Source of the DNA: JAJPXC01 sp964520525
GTDB taxonomy: Bacteria > Bacteroidota > Bacteroidia > Bacteroidales > Muribaculaceae
Reading direction: 5' to 3'
Length of the DNA: 47,825 nt
NCBI GenBank assembly: GCA_964520525.1
Contig: CAZFNR010000010.1
Location: 1-47,825, forward strand
A program made the translations under genes and the position numbers. How positions within the stretch are numbered: position 1 is the stretch's first letter; each line of letters starts with the position of its first letter. This document shows, one piece after another, positions 23,469 to 31,496 of the stretch. Below the pieces are notes generated by a model that worked only from the letters and a program-made list of their open reading frames with translations, had not been told where the DNA came from and searched no databases.

Positions 23469-24551
23469 ATGCCTGTAAAACGTTTGTTTCAAATATTTAT
23501 CCTTGCGGCTGTGACTATGGCGGCCCGGGGTGAGCAGAACATTGAGTGGGCCGATACGGTGCACGATTTCGGTGCTATCGAAGAGGATGACGGCCCTGTG
23601 ACGTGTGAATTGCGCTTTGTCAACCGCGGGGAGAGTCCCGTGGCGGTTGTCACCGCCCGTGCGAGCTGCGGGTGTACCACCCCTAAATATCTGACAGCTC
23701 CTGTCGCTCCCGGCGACACCGGTGTTGTTGAGGTGACGTTTGACCCTACCGGTCGTCCCGGCCGTTTCAACAAGAATGTCAGAGTCGAGACAAGCGACGG
23801 TCACGGCGACCTGCTGCGCTCGTCATTGCGCATCAAGGGGGTTGTAGTCGGTGCGTCCAGTACGGTGCGCTCGCGCTATCCCATCGATGCCGGAGCGGTG
23901 AGGCTGTGTGCGCCGACCGCGTTTTTCGGCGAGGTGCTGAAGACGCGTGACAAAGTTTGCTACATTGAATGCTACAACTCATCGCGCGACACTGTCATCC
24001 CCTATTGGGACAATTTGCCCCCCTATATAACCGCGCGCGCCCTTGGTAGCAAAGTCGCGCCGGGTGAGCAAAAGACATTCACGCTCTATTTCTCAGGGTC
24101 CAAAGCTCCTCTCTATGGCATTGTGACCGATAGCCTTGCGTTTTATGCCGACAAGGGAGCGGAGCCTGTGACGATTGATGCGGTCGCCATGGTAAAGGAA
24201 GACTTCTCGCGCCTGACCCCCGGAGCGAGAGCCAATTCACCCGAAGTCAGTATCGAACCGGAGATTGTCGATTTCGGCAAACTTGATTCTCAGTCGCATG
24301 AGGTCAGCCGTACGTTTGAGATAGTCAACCGCGGTCATGACCCTCTGCTCGTGCGGCGTGTTTATACCACCGACCGGGGGGTGAGCGTCAGCGTTGACAA
24401 GGAGAAGGTGAAACGAAACAAGCGTGCGGTGGTGACAGTTACCGTTGACCCCTCGCAGCTCCCGTCAGAACTGCTCAACGCCCGTATAACCGTGATAACC
24501 AACGACCCCCTGCGTCCCACCGTAGTAGTGAGGGCCGCAGGCGAAAGATAA
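23469..24551 (+). CDS. Two-domain DUF1573 secreted protein
   Basis: A 360-residue exported protein with a signal peptide (about 1-20). The first DUF1573 domain (about 22-125; HDFGAIEEDDGPVTCELRFVN, ASCGCTTP, GDTGVVEVTF, RPGRFNKNVRVE) is close to that of the preceding gene. A middle Ig-like module (about 130-255) follows, then a second DUF1573-like domain (about 262-360; VDFGKLDSQSHEVSRTFEIVN) in which the SCGC motif is lost. It is 38 nt downstream of the first and 16 nt upstream of meaB, so co-transcription is likely although no functional link is obvious. Confidence 0.9.
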   Translation: MPVKRLFQIFILAAVTMAARGEQNIEWADTVHDFGAIEEDDGPVTCELRFVNRGESPVAVVTARASCGCTTPKYLTAPVAPGDTGVVEVTFDPTGRPGRFNKNVRVETSDGHGDLLRSSLRIKGVVVGASSTVRSRYPIDAGAVRLCAPTAFFGEVLKTRDKVCYIECYNSSRDTVIPYWDNLPPYITARALGSKVAPGEQKTFTLYFSGSKAPLYGIVTDSLAFYADKGAEPVTIDAVAMVKEDFSRLTPGARANSPEVSIEPEIVDFGKLDSQSHEVSRTFEIVNRGHDPLLVRRVYTTDRGVSVSVDKEKVKRNKRAVVTVTVDPSQLPSELLNARITVITNDPLRPTVVVRAAGER

Positions 24552-24567
24552 CCTAAGTAAAATTTCA

Positions 24568-25686
24568 ATGCCATTAGTGATGGAACATCCCGAAAATGAT
24601 GATAAATACATTGGCTTGACCGTCAACAGCGGTGTGAGCCAGCCCCCGGTTGTCAACCCCTACATGACCCGCCGCAAACGCCGTCCCATGCCCACCGCCG
24701 GCGAGTTTGTCGAGGGCATTCTTAAAGGAGATGTGTCGATGTTAAGCCGGGCGGTGACGCTTGTCGAGAGTGTGTCGCCCGACCATTACGCTCTGGCCCA
24801 GGAAGTCATCGAAAAATGCCTGCCCCACTCCGGCAATTCGCGCCGCATAGGCATTACAGGCGTGCCGGGCGCTGGTAAATCGACATCTATCGACGTTTTC
24901 GGCCTTCATGTTCTGAAACAGGGGGGCAAGCTTGCCGTGCTCGCCATAGACCCGTCGAGCGAGCGCACCAAAGGGAGCATCCTCGGCGACAAAACACGCA
25001 TGGAAAAGCTCTCGGTTCACCCCTCGGCCTTCATCCGCCCCAGCCCGTCGGCGGGGTCGCTTGGCGGCGTGGCTCGAAAGACGCGCGAAACCATCGTGCT
25101 TTGTGAGGCCGCCGGTTACAACAACATCTTCGTCGAGACTGTCGGGGTGGGGCAGAGTGAGACCGCTGTACATTCGATGGTCGATTTCTTCCTGCTCATA
25201 CAGCTCGCCGGCACCGGTGACGAACTTCAAGGCATAAAACGCGGTATCATGGAGATGGCCGACGGAATCGTCATCAACAAGGCCGACGGCGACAATATCG
25301 GACGCGCCCAGCTGGCGCAAGCGCAGTTTAAGAGCGCGCTGCATCTGTTCCCGCCGACAACCTCGGGGTGGATGCCCGAAGTGTTGTGCTATTCAGGCTA
25401 TTATGAACTCGGCATTCCCGAAGTGTGGGCCATGATTGACCGCTATTTTGAGTTTGTCAAGGGCAACGGCTATTTTGAGCGGAAGCGTCATGAGCAGGCG
25501 CGCTACTGGATGTATGAGACAATCAACGAGCGTCTGCGCAGCGCGTTCTACGACAATCCTCAGGTGGAGACCATGCTCGCCGACCGTGAGCGGCTCGTGC
25601 TTGACAACCGCCTAAGCTCGTTCATAGCCGCCCGCGAAGTGCTTAATTTCTATTTTGACAATCTCGCCGGGGACAAAGCGAAGTGA
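24568..25686 (+). CDS. meaB: Methylmalonyl-CoA mutase-associated GTPase MeaB
   Basis: G3E family P-loop GTPase (372 residues) that chaperones adenosylcobalamin loading and protection of methylmalonyl-CoA mutase, used in the succinate-propionate route of Bacteroidales. The P-loop GVPGAGKST is at 98-106; the Mg-binding DPSSERTKGSILGDKTRM, the ETVGVGQSE switch and the NKADGD specificity motif follow in order. The N-terminal helical part and C-terminal dimerisation arm are present, so the protein is complete. The mutase genes are not in this window. Confidence 0.96.
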   Translation: MPLVMEHPENDDKYIGLTVNSGVSQPPVVNPYMTRRKRRPMPTAGEFVEGILKGDVSMLSRAVTLVESVSPDHYALAQEVIEKCLPHSGNSRRIGITGVPGAGKSTSIDVFGLHVLKQGGKLAVLAIDPSSERTKGSILGDKTRMEKLSVHPSAFIRPSPSAGSLGGVARKTRETIVLCEAAGYNNIFVETVGVGQSETAVHSMVDFFLLIQLAGTGDELQGIKRGIMEMADGIVINKADGDNIGRAQLAQAQFKSALHLFPPTTSGWMPEVLCYSGYYELGIPEVWAMIDRYFEFVKGNGYFERKRHEQARYWMYETINERLRSAFYDNPQVETMLADRERLVLDNRLSSFIAAREVLNFYFDNLAGDKAK

Positions 25687-25788
25687 CCCGTTTCAGTTAA
25701 TCGGCGTTATTATATTAACCGTGGTGTGCCGGGGTGGCTTAACGTTCAGTTCCACCCTTGCGATACCCCCAAAAAACTAAAAATAATT

Positions 25789-26124
25789 ATGGAATCAACC
25801 CGCCAAGCAAAAATCGCACGTCTGCTTCAAAAGGAGCTGAGCGAGATATTCCGTCAGCAGACGGCCAAGACCCGCGGCACCATCGTGTCGGTGAGCACAG
25901 TGCGTGTGTCGCCCGACCTTAGCATCGCCAAGGTATACCTTTCGGTGTTCCCCTCAGACAAAGCGCAGGAGATACTTGAGAACATAAAACATACGTCGAA
26001 GACTGTGCGATATGACCTTGCGCAGAAAGTGCGTTTCCAGCTACGCAAGACCCCCGAGTTGGCGTTCTATCTCGACGACACGCTCGATTATCTCGAAAAT
26101 ATCGACCATCTCTTGCAGAAATAG
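25789..26124 (+). CDS. rbfA: Ribosome-binding factor A
   Basis: Small KH-domain protein (111 residues) that binds the 30S subunit and helps mature the 16S rRNA 5' end, important at low temperature. It starts MESTRQAKIARLLQKELSEIF and has the conserved VSTVRVSPDLSIAKVYLSVF and RYDLAQKVRFQLRKTPEL---DDTLDY segments. A frame opening at 25726 would add 21 improbable residues; the ATG at 25789 fits the family start. It is followed 15 nt later by the permease gene. Confidence 0.95.
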   Translation: MESTRQAKIARLLQKELSEIFRQQTAKTRGTIVSVSTVRVSPDLSIAKVYLSVFPSDKAQEILENIKHTSKTVRYDLAQKVRFQLRKTPELAFYLDDTLDYLENIDHLLQK

Positions 26125-26139
26125 GGGGGGCTGCGCACG

Positions 26140-27381
26140 ATGCTTGAGCTGAGAATCGCCCTGCGTTATCTCTTTTCCAAGAAAACCCACAACGCCGTCA
26201 ATGTCATCTCCATGATATCGGTGGCGGGGGTCGCTGTGGCAACCGCCGCCATCGTGGTGGTGCTGTCGGTGTTCAACGGTTTTGAGCGTCTGGCTCTTGA
26301 CCAGATGTCGGTTATCAGTCCACCGCTTTCGGTGGTTCCGTCGACCGGGAAGGCCATCGCCGATGCCGACAACTTGGTCAAGAGCATAGAGCGTCTTGTG
26401 CCGGGCGCCGCAGTGATTCCGACAGTCACCGAACAGGCGTTGGCCGTTGTCGGCGACAGACAGAAACCCGTCGAAATAAAGGGAGTCACCCCCGCTTGGT
26501 TTGCAGTCACCGATCTTGCCGGCTACATGATTGACGGCCAGGCGAGCAATGGAGGAAGCGAGGGCCCTTGGGCCTATGCCGATATGAGTGTAGGCGTAGC
26601 CGTAGGTCTGCGCGCCCACCCCGGTGCCTATGAATTTCTAAACATCTACGTCCCTCGGCGTTTGGGGCGCATCAGTCCCGCCAACCCTTATGCCGCGTTT
26701 CGGGGCGATTCGCTCGTCGTGGCGAGTGTGTTTCAGACGGGTCATGCCAGCCATGACGAGAATCTTGTGGTGATGCCGCTTGACCGGGTCCGCCGTCTGC
26801 TCGACTACGGCAGCGAGGCAACTTCAATCGAGGTTTGGGCCGATGGCGACCTTGACAGGCTCGCCACCGCCATCGAGGCATTGTCGCCGGGGGACATCCG
26901 TGTTCTCAACCGCATGAAGCAGGAGGGGCACACTTTCGCCATGATTTCAATTGAAAAATGGATAACTTTTCTGATGCTATCGTTCATTTTGCTGATAGCC
27001 TCGTTCAATATCATCTCGACTCTCTCGCTCCTTGTCATAGAGAAAGAGGGGAACCTCGCAGTCATGAGGGCGATGGGCGCCACCGAGAGACAGGTGTCGG
27101 GAATATTTTCAATTGAGGGGTGGCTCGTCAGTCTGAGCGGTGGCATGGCAGGAGTGCTCATCGGGTCGGCTTTGACGCTCGCCCAGCAATGGGGCGGTTT
27201 CGTGAAACTTAACGGCGACGCGTCGTCGTTGGTTATCGATGCCTATCCGGTAGAGTTGCGTCTTGCCGACATCCTTGTCGTCGTCGGGCTTGTCGCGGTC
27301 ATCGGGCTGGCTGCCGCCGCATTGACCACAGCCATCAACCGTCGTAAGTTCAAGAGTGCGGCCTCGCGCTCAATGGAATAG
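26140..27381 (+). CDS. FtsX-like ABC permease, LolC/LolE type
   Basis: A 413-residue permease with an N-terminal helix (about 23-47) preceded by RIALRYLFSKKTHNAVNVIS, a large periplasmic MacB-PCD-like domain (about 50-265) and three C-terminal helices (about 278-305, 325-350 and 375-400). The KEGNLAVMRAMGATERQVSGIF loop between helices is characteristic of LolC/LolE, which extract lipoproteins from the inner membrane together with the LolD ATPase. No LolD gene is adjacent, as is common in Bacteroidota. It lies directly behind rbfA, the usual Bacteroidales arrangement as I recall. A terminator follows. Confidence 0.92.
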   Translation: MLELRIALRYLFSKKTHNAVNVISMISVAGVAVATAAIVVVLSVFNGFERLALDQMSVISPPLSVVPSTGKAIADADNLVKSIERLVPGAAVIPTVTEQALAVVGDRQKPVEIKGVTPAWFAVTDLAGYMIDGQASNGGSEGPWAYADMSVGVAVGLRAHPGAYEFLNIYVPRRLGRISPANPYAAFRGDSLVVASVFQTGHASHDENLVVMPLDRVRRLLDYGSEATSIEVWADGDLDRLATAIEALSPGDIRVLNRMKQEGHTFAMISIEKWITFLMLSFILLIASFNIISTLSLLVIEKEGNLAVMRAMGATERQVSGIFSIEGWLVSLSGGMAGVLIGSALTLAQQWGGFVKLNGDASSLVIDAYPVELRLADILVVVGLVAVIGLAAAALTTAINRRKFKSAASRSME

Positions 27382-27509
27382 GGCCGTTGATTAACCTCCT
27401 TGCCGTCATTTACTTGTAAGAAGAAACGAGGCAGGCATTACAACCATAGGAATATACGGTTTTCTACTGAATCACAACTCGTTGGATTTATAACACACGC
27501 AAAAAAGAG

Positions 27510-27544
27510 CCTTTGACTCGGTCGGAACCGCATCGAGCTAAAGG
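27510..27544. terminator. Terminator hairpin between convergent genes
   Basis: Inverted repeat CCTTTGACTCG / CGAGCTAAAGG (one mismatch, one wobble) around a 13-nt loop that itself contains CGG/CCG, flanked by A-rich and T-rich runs. Located between the permease (stop 27381) and the leftward flippase gene (stop 27579). Confidence 0.65.
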
Positions 27545-27578
27545 TTGTCTTTCGGAAAGACTCTGAGGTGGGTCGGTG

Positions 27579-29024
27579 TCAGTGTTTCAGCATGGGACGC
27601 AGGTGGCGATACGAGAAGATGAGGGTCGCGCAGGTGACAAGAGTCGGAATCACCCATCCGAGGCTGAGCGACAAGACGGTTGTGAGGGTGCAAACGGTCA
27701 TTGCCCCCGCGGCAAGGAGAATCGTGCGGCGGTTGATGGTCATCTTGTATCGGCGGTAGTAGACTATGGCGACAATGACGGTGTAGAGCAGATACCAGAC
27801 GATGTATGATGCGCCGAGACCGCTTAGCCCCCATAGCCGGTAGAGACCGATGTTGAGGGCTACACACAGCACGGCACTGACGCTCTCGGTGACGAAGAAC
27901 ACGCGTCCGTCGCCACGTGCGAGCATGGTGAAGGCCATGCACCATGACACCGCGCGGAGTATCGTGCCGACTATTCCCCACGATATGAACGGTATGATGG
28001 TTTCAAATTCAGGCGAATACAGAATGGCGACGATGGGTTTGGCGAGGGTTATGAAACTGCACACAATCGGCAGCAATACCCATAGGACTATCCCCATCTC
28101 ATGAGAGACGTAGACCGATGAACGGTGGGACGATTGTCCCACTCTTGCAAGCCGAGGGTAAAATTCCATGGCGATGGAGGTGAATACGAGGCCGACGTAG
28201 CGGTTGAACAGTGTGTACCCTGCCTGATAATAGCCGACAACGGTTGTGTCGGCGGTGATGTTGAGGTAGGAGACGAAGATGTATGAGGCGAGCATCCCGA
28301 TGAATACCGACAGTGTCATGTAGAATCCGAGGACTATGAACCCGCGGCCGGTTGTGAAAGTCTCTCTTAATGTGACCGGGTTGTCGGGCCTCTCGGTGGG
28401 AACGCGGTAGATGGCTGCTGTTACGCCCCCGACGGCGGCGTATGCTATGATCGACGGTACTATGCTGTCGATGCGCCACCAGTAGTACATTGGTATCGAA
28501 ATGAGTAGGCCGCCTATGGCTCCCCATAGCGATGATATGGCAAGCCGGCGCAGTTTCCTGGCTCCTTGCATGATTGCTTGCTCGCCGCCGGTGAGGGATG
28601 TCAGCAGCAGAGCTACTGACAGGACTACAAATCCTCCGGTGTGGTCGGCATCGTCAAATGACAGTCGGCTCAGTAACGGGGCGCAGGCCAATGTGACGAC
28701 TGCGCCAAGCAGTCCGAGCATCCATGACCATCGCCTGATTACGATTGCTATGATGGCGAATCTTGAATGGGAGGCTCCGGCGATGTCGCGCACCGCGCTG
28801 TTGCGCATACCGAGCTGTGAGATTGTGGCTATCATCTCTATGGCTGAGTTGTATATCCCGAACAAGCCGACCCCCGCCGCCCCTATCCACACCGCCACGA
28901 GTTTGACGCGGATGATGGAACAGAGAATCTGCACCACTTGTAGACCGCCGAACACGCTCATGGCGCGTAGCGCGATTGATGTCACGCCGGAGTTGCGGCG
29001 TCGGTCGTCGGTTATCGTAGCCAT
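27579..29024 (-). CDS. O-antigen translocase / polysaccharide flippase (Wzx-like, MOP superfamily)
   Basis: A 481-residue membrane protein with about 12-14 hydrophobic helices. The N-terminal region (LRAMSVFGGLQVVQILCSII, then IGAAGVGLFGIYNSAIEMIA) matches the Wzx/RfbX group that flips lipid-linked oligosaccharides across the inner membrane. The LYSPEFETIIPFISWGIVG region is the second-half counterpart. Which glycan it moves is unknown, since no glycosyltransferase cluster adjoins. Its start overlaps the EnvC-like gene by 13 bp, so it is the last gene of the dut-TPR-DUF4292-EnvC operon. Confidence 0.92.
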   Translation of the reverse strand: MATITDDRRRNSGVTSIALRAMSVFGGLQVVQILCSIIRVKLVAVWIGAAGVGLFGIYNSAIEMIATISQLGMRNSAVRDIAGASHSRFAIIAIVIRRWSWMLGLLGAVVTLACAPLLSRLSFDDADHTGGFVVLSVALLLTSLTGGEQAIMQGARKLRRLAISSLWGAIGGLLISIPMYYWWRIDSIVPSIIAYAAVGGVTAAIYRVPTERPDNPVTLRETFTTGRGFIVLGFYMTLSVFIGMLASYIFVSYLNITADTTVVGYYQAGYTLFNRYVGLVFTSIAMEFYPRLARVGQSSHRSSVYVSHEMGIVLWVLLPIVCSFITLAKPIVAILYSPEFETIIPFISWGIVGTILRAVSWCMAFTMLARGDGRVFFVTESVSAVLCVALNIGLYRLWGLSGLGASYIVWYLLYTVIVAIVYYRRYKMTINRRTILLAAGAMTVCTLTTVLSLSLGWVIPTLVTCATLIFSYRHLRPMLKH

Positions 29025-30592
29025 TCCTCAGGATTGAGTTTGATTTTCTCTTTGCGTATTTCGAAGTGGAGTATGCTTCGGCCGCCGTCGTCGGGGTCGG
29101 CGAAAACCGAGCCTATCGTCTGGTTGGATTTTACCGAGTCGCCTGTTTTTACGGCGATTGAACCAAGCCCGGCGTAAATCGTGAGGTAGTTTCCGTGGCG
29201 CACCATGACGATGGTGTTGAATCCCGGCTGATGGAAAATCGCTGACACTTTTCCGGGGAATATGGCTCTTGCGGAGGCCCCTGAGCCGACTTCGATGTCA
29301 ATGCCGCTGTTGTCGGTCTCGATATATTTCAGTTCGGGGTGTCGTTGCCGTCCGAAGTGCTTGACAATGCGGTAGCGTCCCGCGACGGGATAGGGTAGCC
29401 GTCCGCGGTTGCTTTCAAAATCGCCTGAGATTTTGACATCTTCCTTGGCCAGTAGGTCAAGGTCGGCTGCCGTGGTCGATTTGGCGGGTGTCGCGTTCAT
29501 TGCCGCGTCGGCTGAGGGCGACGGTTGAGCGGGGGGTGTTACCGGCTTTTTGTCTTTATTTTTCTTGGTCTTTTTGTCGTGTTTTTGGGCTTTCTGTTTC
29601 TTGTTTTTCTCTTTTTGGCTTTTCTCTTTGTCTTGCGTCGCTTTTTCTTTGCCTGTCTCGGCGGCTTTTTCAGCTTTCTCCTTTTCGGCTTGCGCTATCG
29701 CCTCATTTTCTTGCTGTCGGCGTTGTTCGGCTTCGGCGGCGAGTTGTTGCTGCCGTCGTTCTTCGGCTAAACGTGCCTGCCGCTCGGCTTCTTCGCGCCG
29801 GCGTTGTTCGGCGAGCTGTTGCTCCCGGCGACGCTGTTCTTCAGCGATGAGGCGGTTAAGCTCGTTGTCGAGGGCGCGAGCTTCTTTTTCTTTCTGTTTG
29901 AGCAGCGATTTTAGCGCGCCTCCTTCCTGTTTCAACGATGCGACGAGGGCGTCGGTGTCACGGCGCTTTGAGTTGAGCGAGGCTTTGGCTGATTTGAGCG
30001 ATTTGAGCGATTCCTGCCGTGAGGATTGCAGCGATGCGAGATGCGTTTGCTGTGCGTCGAGTTTCTCCCTCGCGGCCCGAATGTCGCGTGTCTTGCGCGC
30101 TCTCCAACGGGAGAATTGCTGGAGGTAGCGCAGACGTCGGTAAGCCTGCTGGAATGAGTCGGATGAGAACACGAAAGCCAGCGGGCTCATCGACACTTTG
30201 CGCCCTTGGAAATGCCGCAGAGCGTTGGCATATTTCTGTTGCATGGACTTGACCGATGCGTCGAGGGTGGCGATTGAGTCGTTGATGTTCCTTATGGCTC
30301 TGTTAAGCGAGTCGACCGAGCGACCTATTGTCGCTAATGAGTGGTCGGTTTCTTTGATTTCGGCAGCCAGGAGGTTGAGTTTGTTTAGCTGTCGGGCAGT
30401 CTCTTTGGTGTTGACTTCGATTTTTTTTGATGTTTCTTTGATGGCTCGCTCATTTTCTTTCTTTTTTTGCTTTACGGTCTGAGTTGTGGCGGGTTTGGCC
30501 TGTTGTCTGACCTTTTTGCGCGGTCGTGCGGCGTCGGCCGAGGCGAAGGCCGTCAGCAAGCAGGTGATGAATATGATTATTATGCGAGACAT
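29012..30592 (-). CDS. EnvC-like murein hydrolase activator (coiled coil plus degenerate LytM/M23)
   Basis: A 526-residue exported protein: signal peptide (about 1-20), a long coiled coil (about 40-270), a low-complexity Glu/Arg/Gln/Lys stretch (about 230-350), and a C-terminal LytM/M23 domain (about 400-526). The zinc ligands of active M23 peptidases are replaced: the first motif reads DNSGIDIEV instead of H-G-D, the YaHL His is lost (TIYAGL), and HLH reads ILHFEIR. It should therefore be catalytically dead, as in EnvC, which activates cell-division amidases. It lies between the DUF4292 lipoprotein gene and the flippase gene it overlaps by 13 bp. Confidence 0.93.
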   Translation of the reverse strand: MSRIIIIFITCLLTAFASADAARPRKKVRQQAKPATTQTVKQKKKENERAIKETSKKIEVNTKETARQLNKLNLLAAEIKETDHSLATIGRSVDSLNRAIRNINDSIATLDASVKSMQQKYANALRHFQGRKVSMSPLAFVFSSDSFQQAYRRLRYLQQFSRWRARKTRDIRAAREKLDAQQTHLASLQSSRQESLKSLKSAKASLNSKRRDTDALVASLKQEGGALKSLLKQKEKEARALDNELNRLIAEEQRRREQQLAEQRRREEAERQARLAEERRQQQLAAEAEQRRQQENEAIAQAEKEKAEKAAETGKEKATQDKEKSQKEKNKKQKAQKHDKKTKKNKDKKPVTPPAQPSPSADAAMNATPAKSTTAADLDLLAKEDVKISGDFESNRGRLPYPVAGRYRIVKHFGRQRHPELKYIETDNSGIDIEVGSGASARAIFPGKVSAIFHQPGFNTIVMVRHGNYLTIYAGLGSIAVKTGDSVKSNQTIGSVFADPDDGGRSILHFEIRKEKIKLNPEEWLR

Positions 30593-30626
30593 GATAGGGG
30601 GGCTGTCGGTTAATATGGGTGATGCG

Positions 30627-31496
30627 TCATGGCTTGAACGATGACAGCGCGTTGATAATATCTTTTTGTTTTAGCCGGGTGTAATCTTTTGGCTTTTTCC
30701 ATTGCCTGAGGTCGGGGGTGTTCCACTCGGCGTTGCTGAAATTCCATTTCAGAGACACGGCGATTGGAGTTTTTGCCGCGGTAGCGGCAATGTCCATCAC
30801 GCTGTTGACTTCACCTGCGGGCGAGGCTTTCCCATCGGAGTAGACCACTGTCGCCGGCAGGTAGTCGTCGGTGGTGATGGTGAGACGTTCGAGCCTGTCA
30901 CTCGACATGGATAGCGAGAATGTGTAGTCGATGCCGTCGGCGGGCGCGGGTGGGGTGATTGTCCATGTCGAGCTGACGGGGGCATCGCAGATGTAAAGGC
31001 TCTGGCGGTCGGCTTTCGAGAGCCGTCCTTTCCCGGCCAAGAACGGCTGCCCTAAGAGCAATGACTGTATGTCGGCGACTGTCAGCGGGTAGCCGCCGAG
31101 GAGCGATTTGACCCCCTCTGCCACATAATATTTGTGTATTTTCTCGGTTAAGAACAGCGAGTCGTTATCAATGAATATTGTGCCGACTTCCATGCCGAGA
31201 AACCTGAGGGATATGAACACGCTTTTGTCGCGCTCCATGTAGGCGCGTCCGGATATTGAGAACTGTTTAGGTTTGGTAAGTTCTATTTTGACAGGGACTG
31301 AAAGGGTTGACCATTCCCGGTAGCTGTTTGTTATCAATGATTCGTAGCGTTGCTCTACGGTGGCGCCGCGGGCTATTGCCGGGGCGGTCCCGTCTTGACC
31401 GGTGGTCGAGGCGTTTTTGGAAGAGCCGCACCCGCTTGTCGCAAGTGCTAAAGTCAAGGCGGCGGCCAGTGTTACCAGTGAGTTTCGGGCGTTCAT
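30627..31496 (-). CDS. DUF4292 lipoprotein
   Basis: A 289-residue lipoprotein. The ATG at 31496 is inside the stop of the upstream TPR gene (ATGA), which both fixes the start and implies coupled translation; a frame from 31574 is not credible. The signal peptide ends with a lipobox-like TSGCGSS near residues 21-27. The mature part (about 45-289) is beta-rich, fits DUF4292 and has an LolA/LppX-like pattern (MERDKSVFISLRFLGMEVG, then DSLFLTEKIHKYYV). These proteins are thought to be periplasmic lipid-binding or outer-membrane-biogenesis factors, but no role is proven. Confidence 0.9.
   Translation of the reverse strand: MNARNSLVTLAAALTLALATSGCGSSKNASTTGQDGTAPAIARGATVEQRYESLITNSYREWSTLSVPVKIELTKPKQFSISGRAYMERDKSVFISLRFLGMEVGTIFIDNDSLFLTEKIHKYYVAEGVKSLLGGYPLTVADIQSLLLGQPFLAGKGRLSKADRQSLYICDAPVSSTWTITPPAPADGIDYTFSLSMSSDRLERLTITTDDYLPATVVYSDGKASPAGEVNSVMDIAATAAKTPIAVSLKWNFSNAEWNTPDLRQWKKPKDYTRLKQKDIINALSSFKP

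Noticed and set aside
25700..25788. GGGTGG/CCACCC hairpin before rbfA as a thermosensor
   Set aside because: Only 6 bp with a 14-nt loop and not near the start codon; too weak to support a cold-responsive element.
29488..29850. Cys/Phe-rich plus-strand frames and apparent repeats
   Set aside because: Reverse complement of the low-complexity Glu/Lys/Arg/Gln region of the EnvC-like protein; not a separate repeat or gene.
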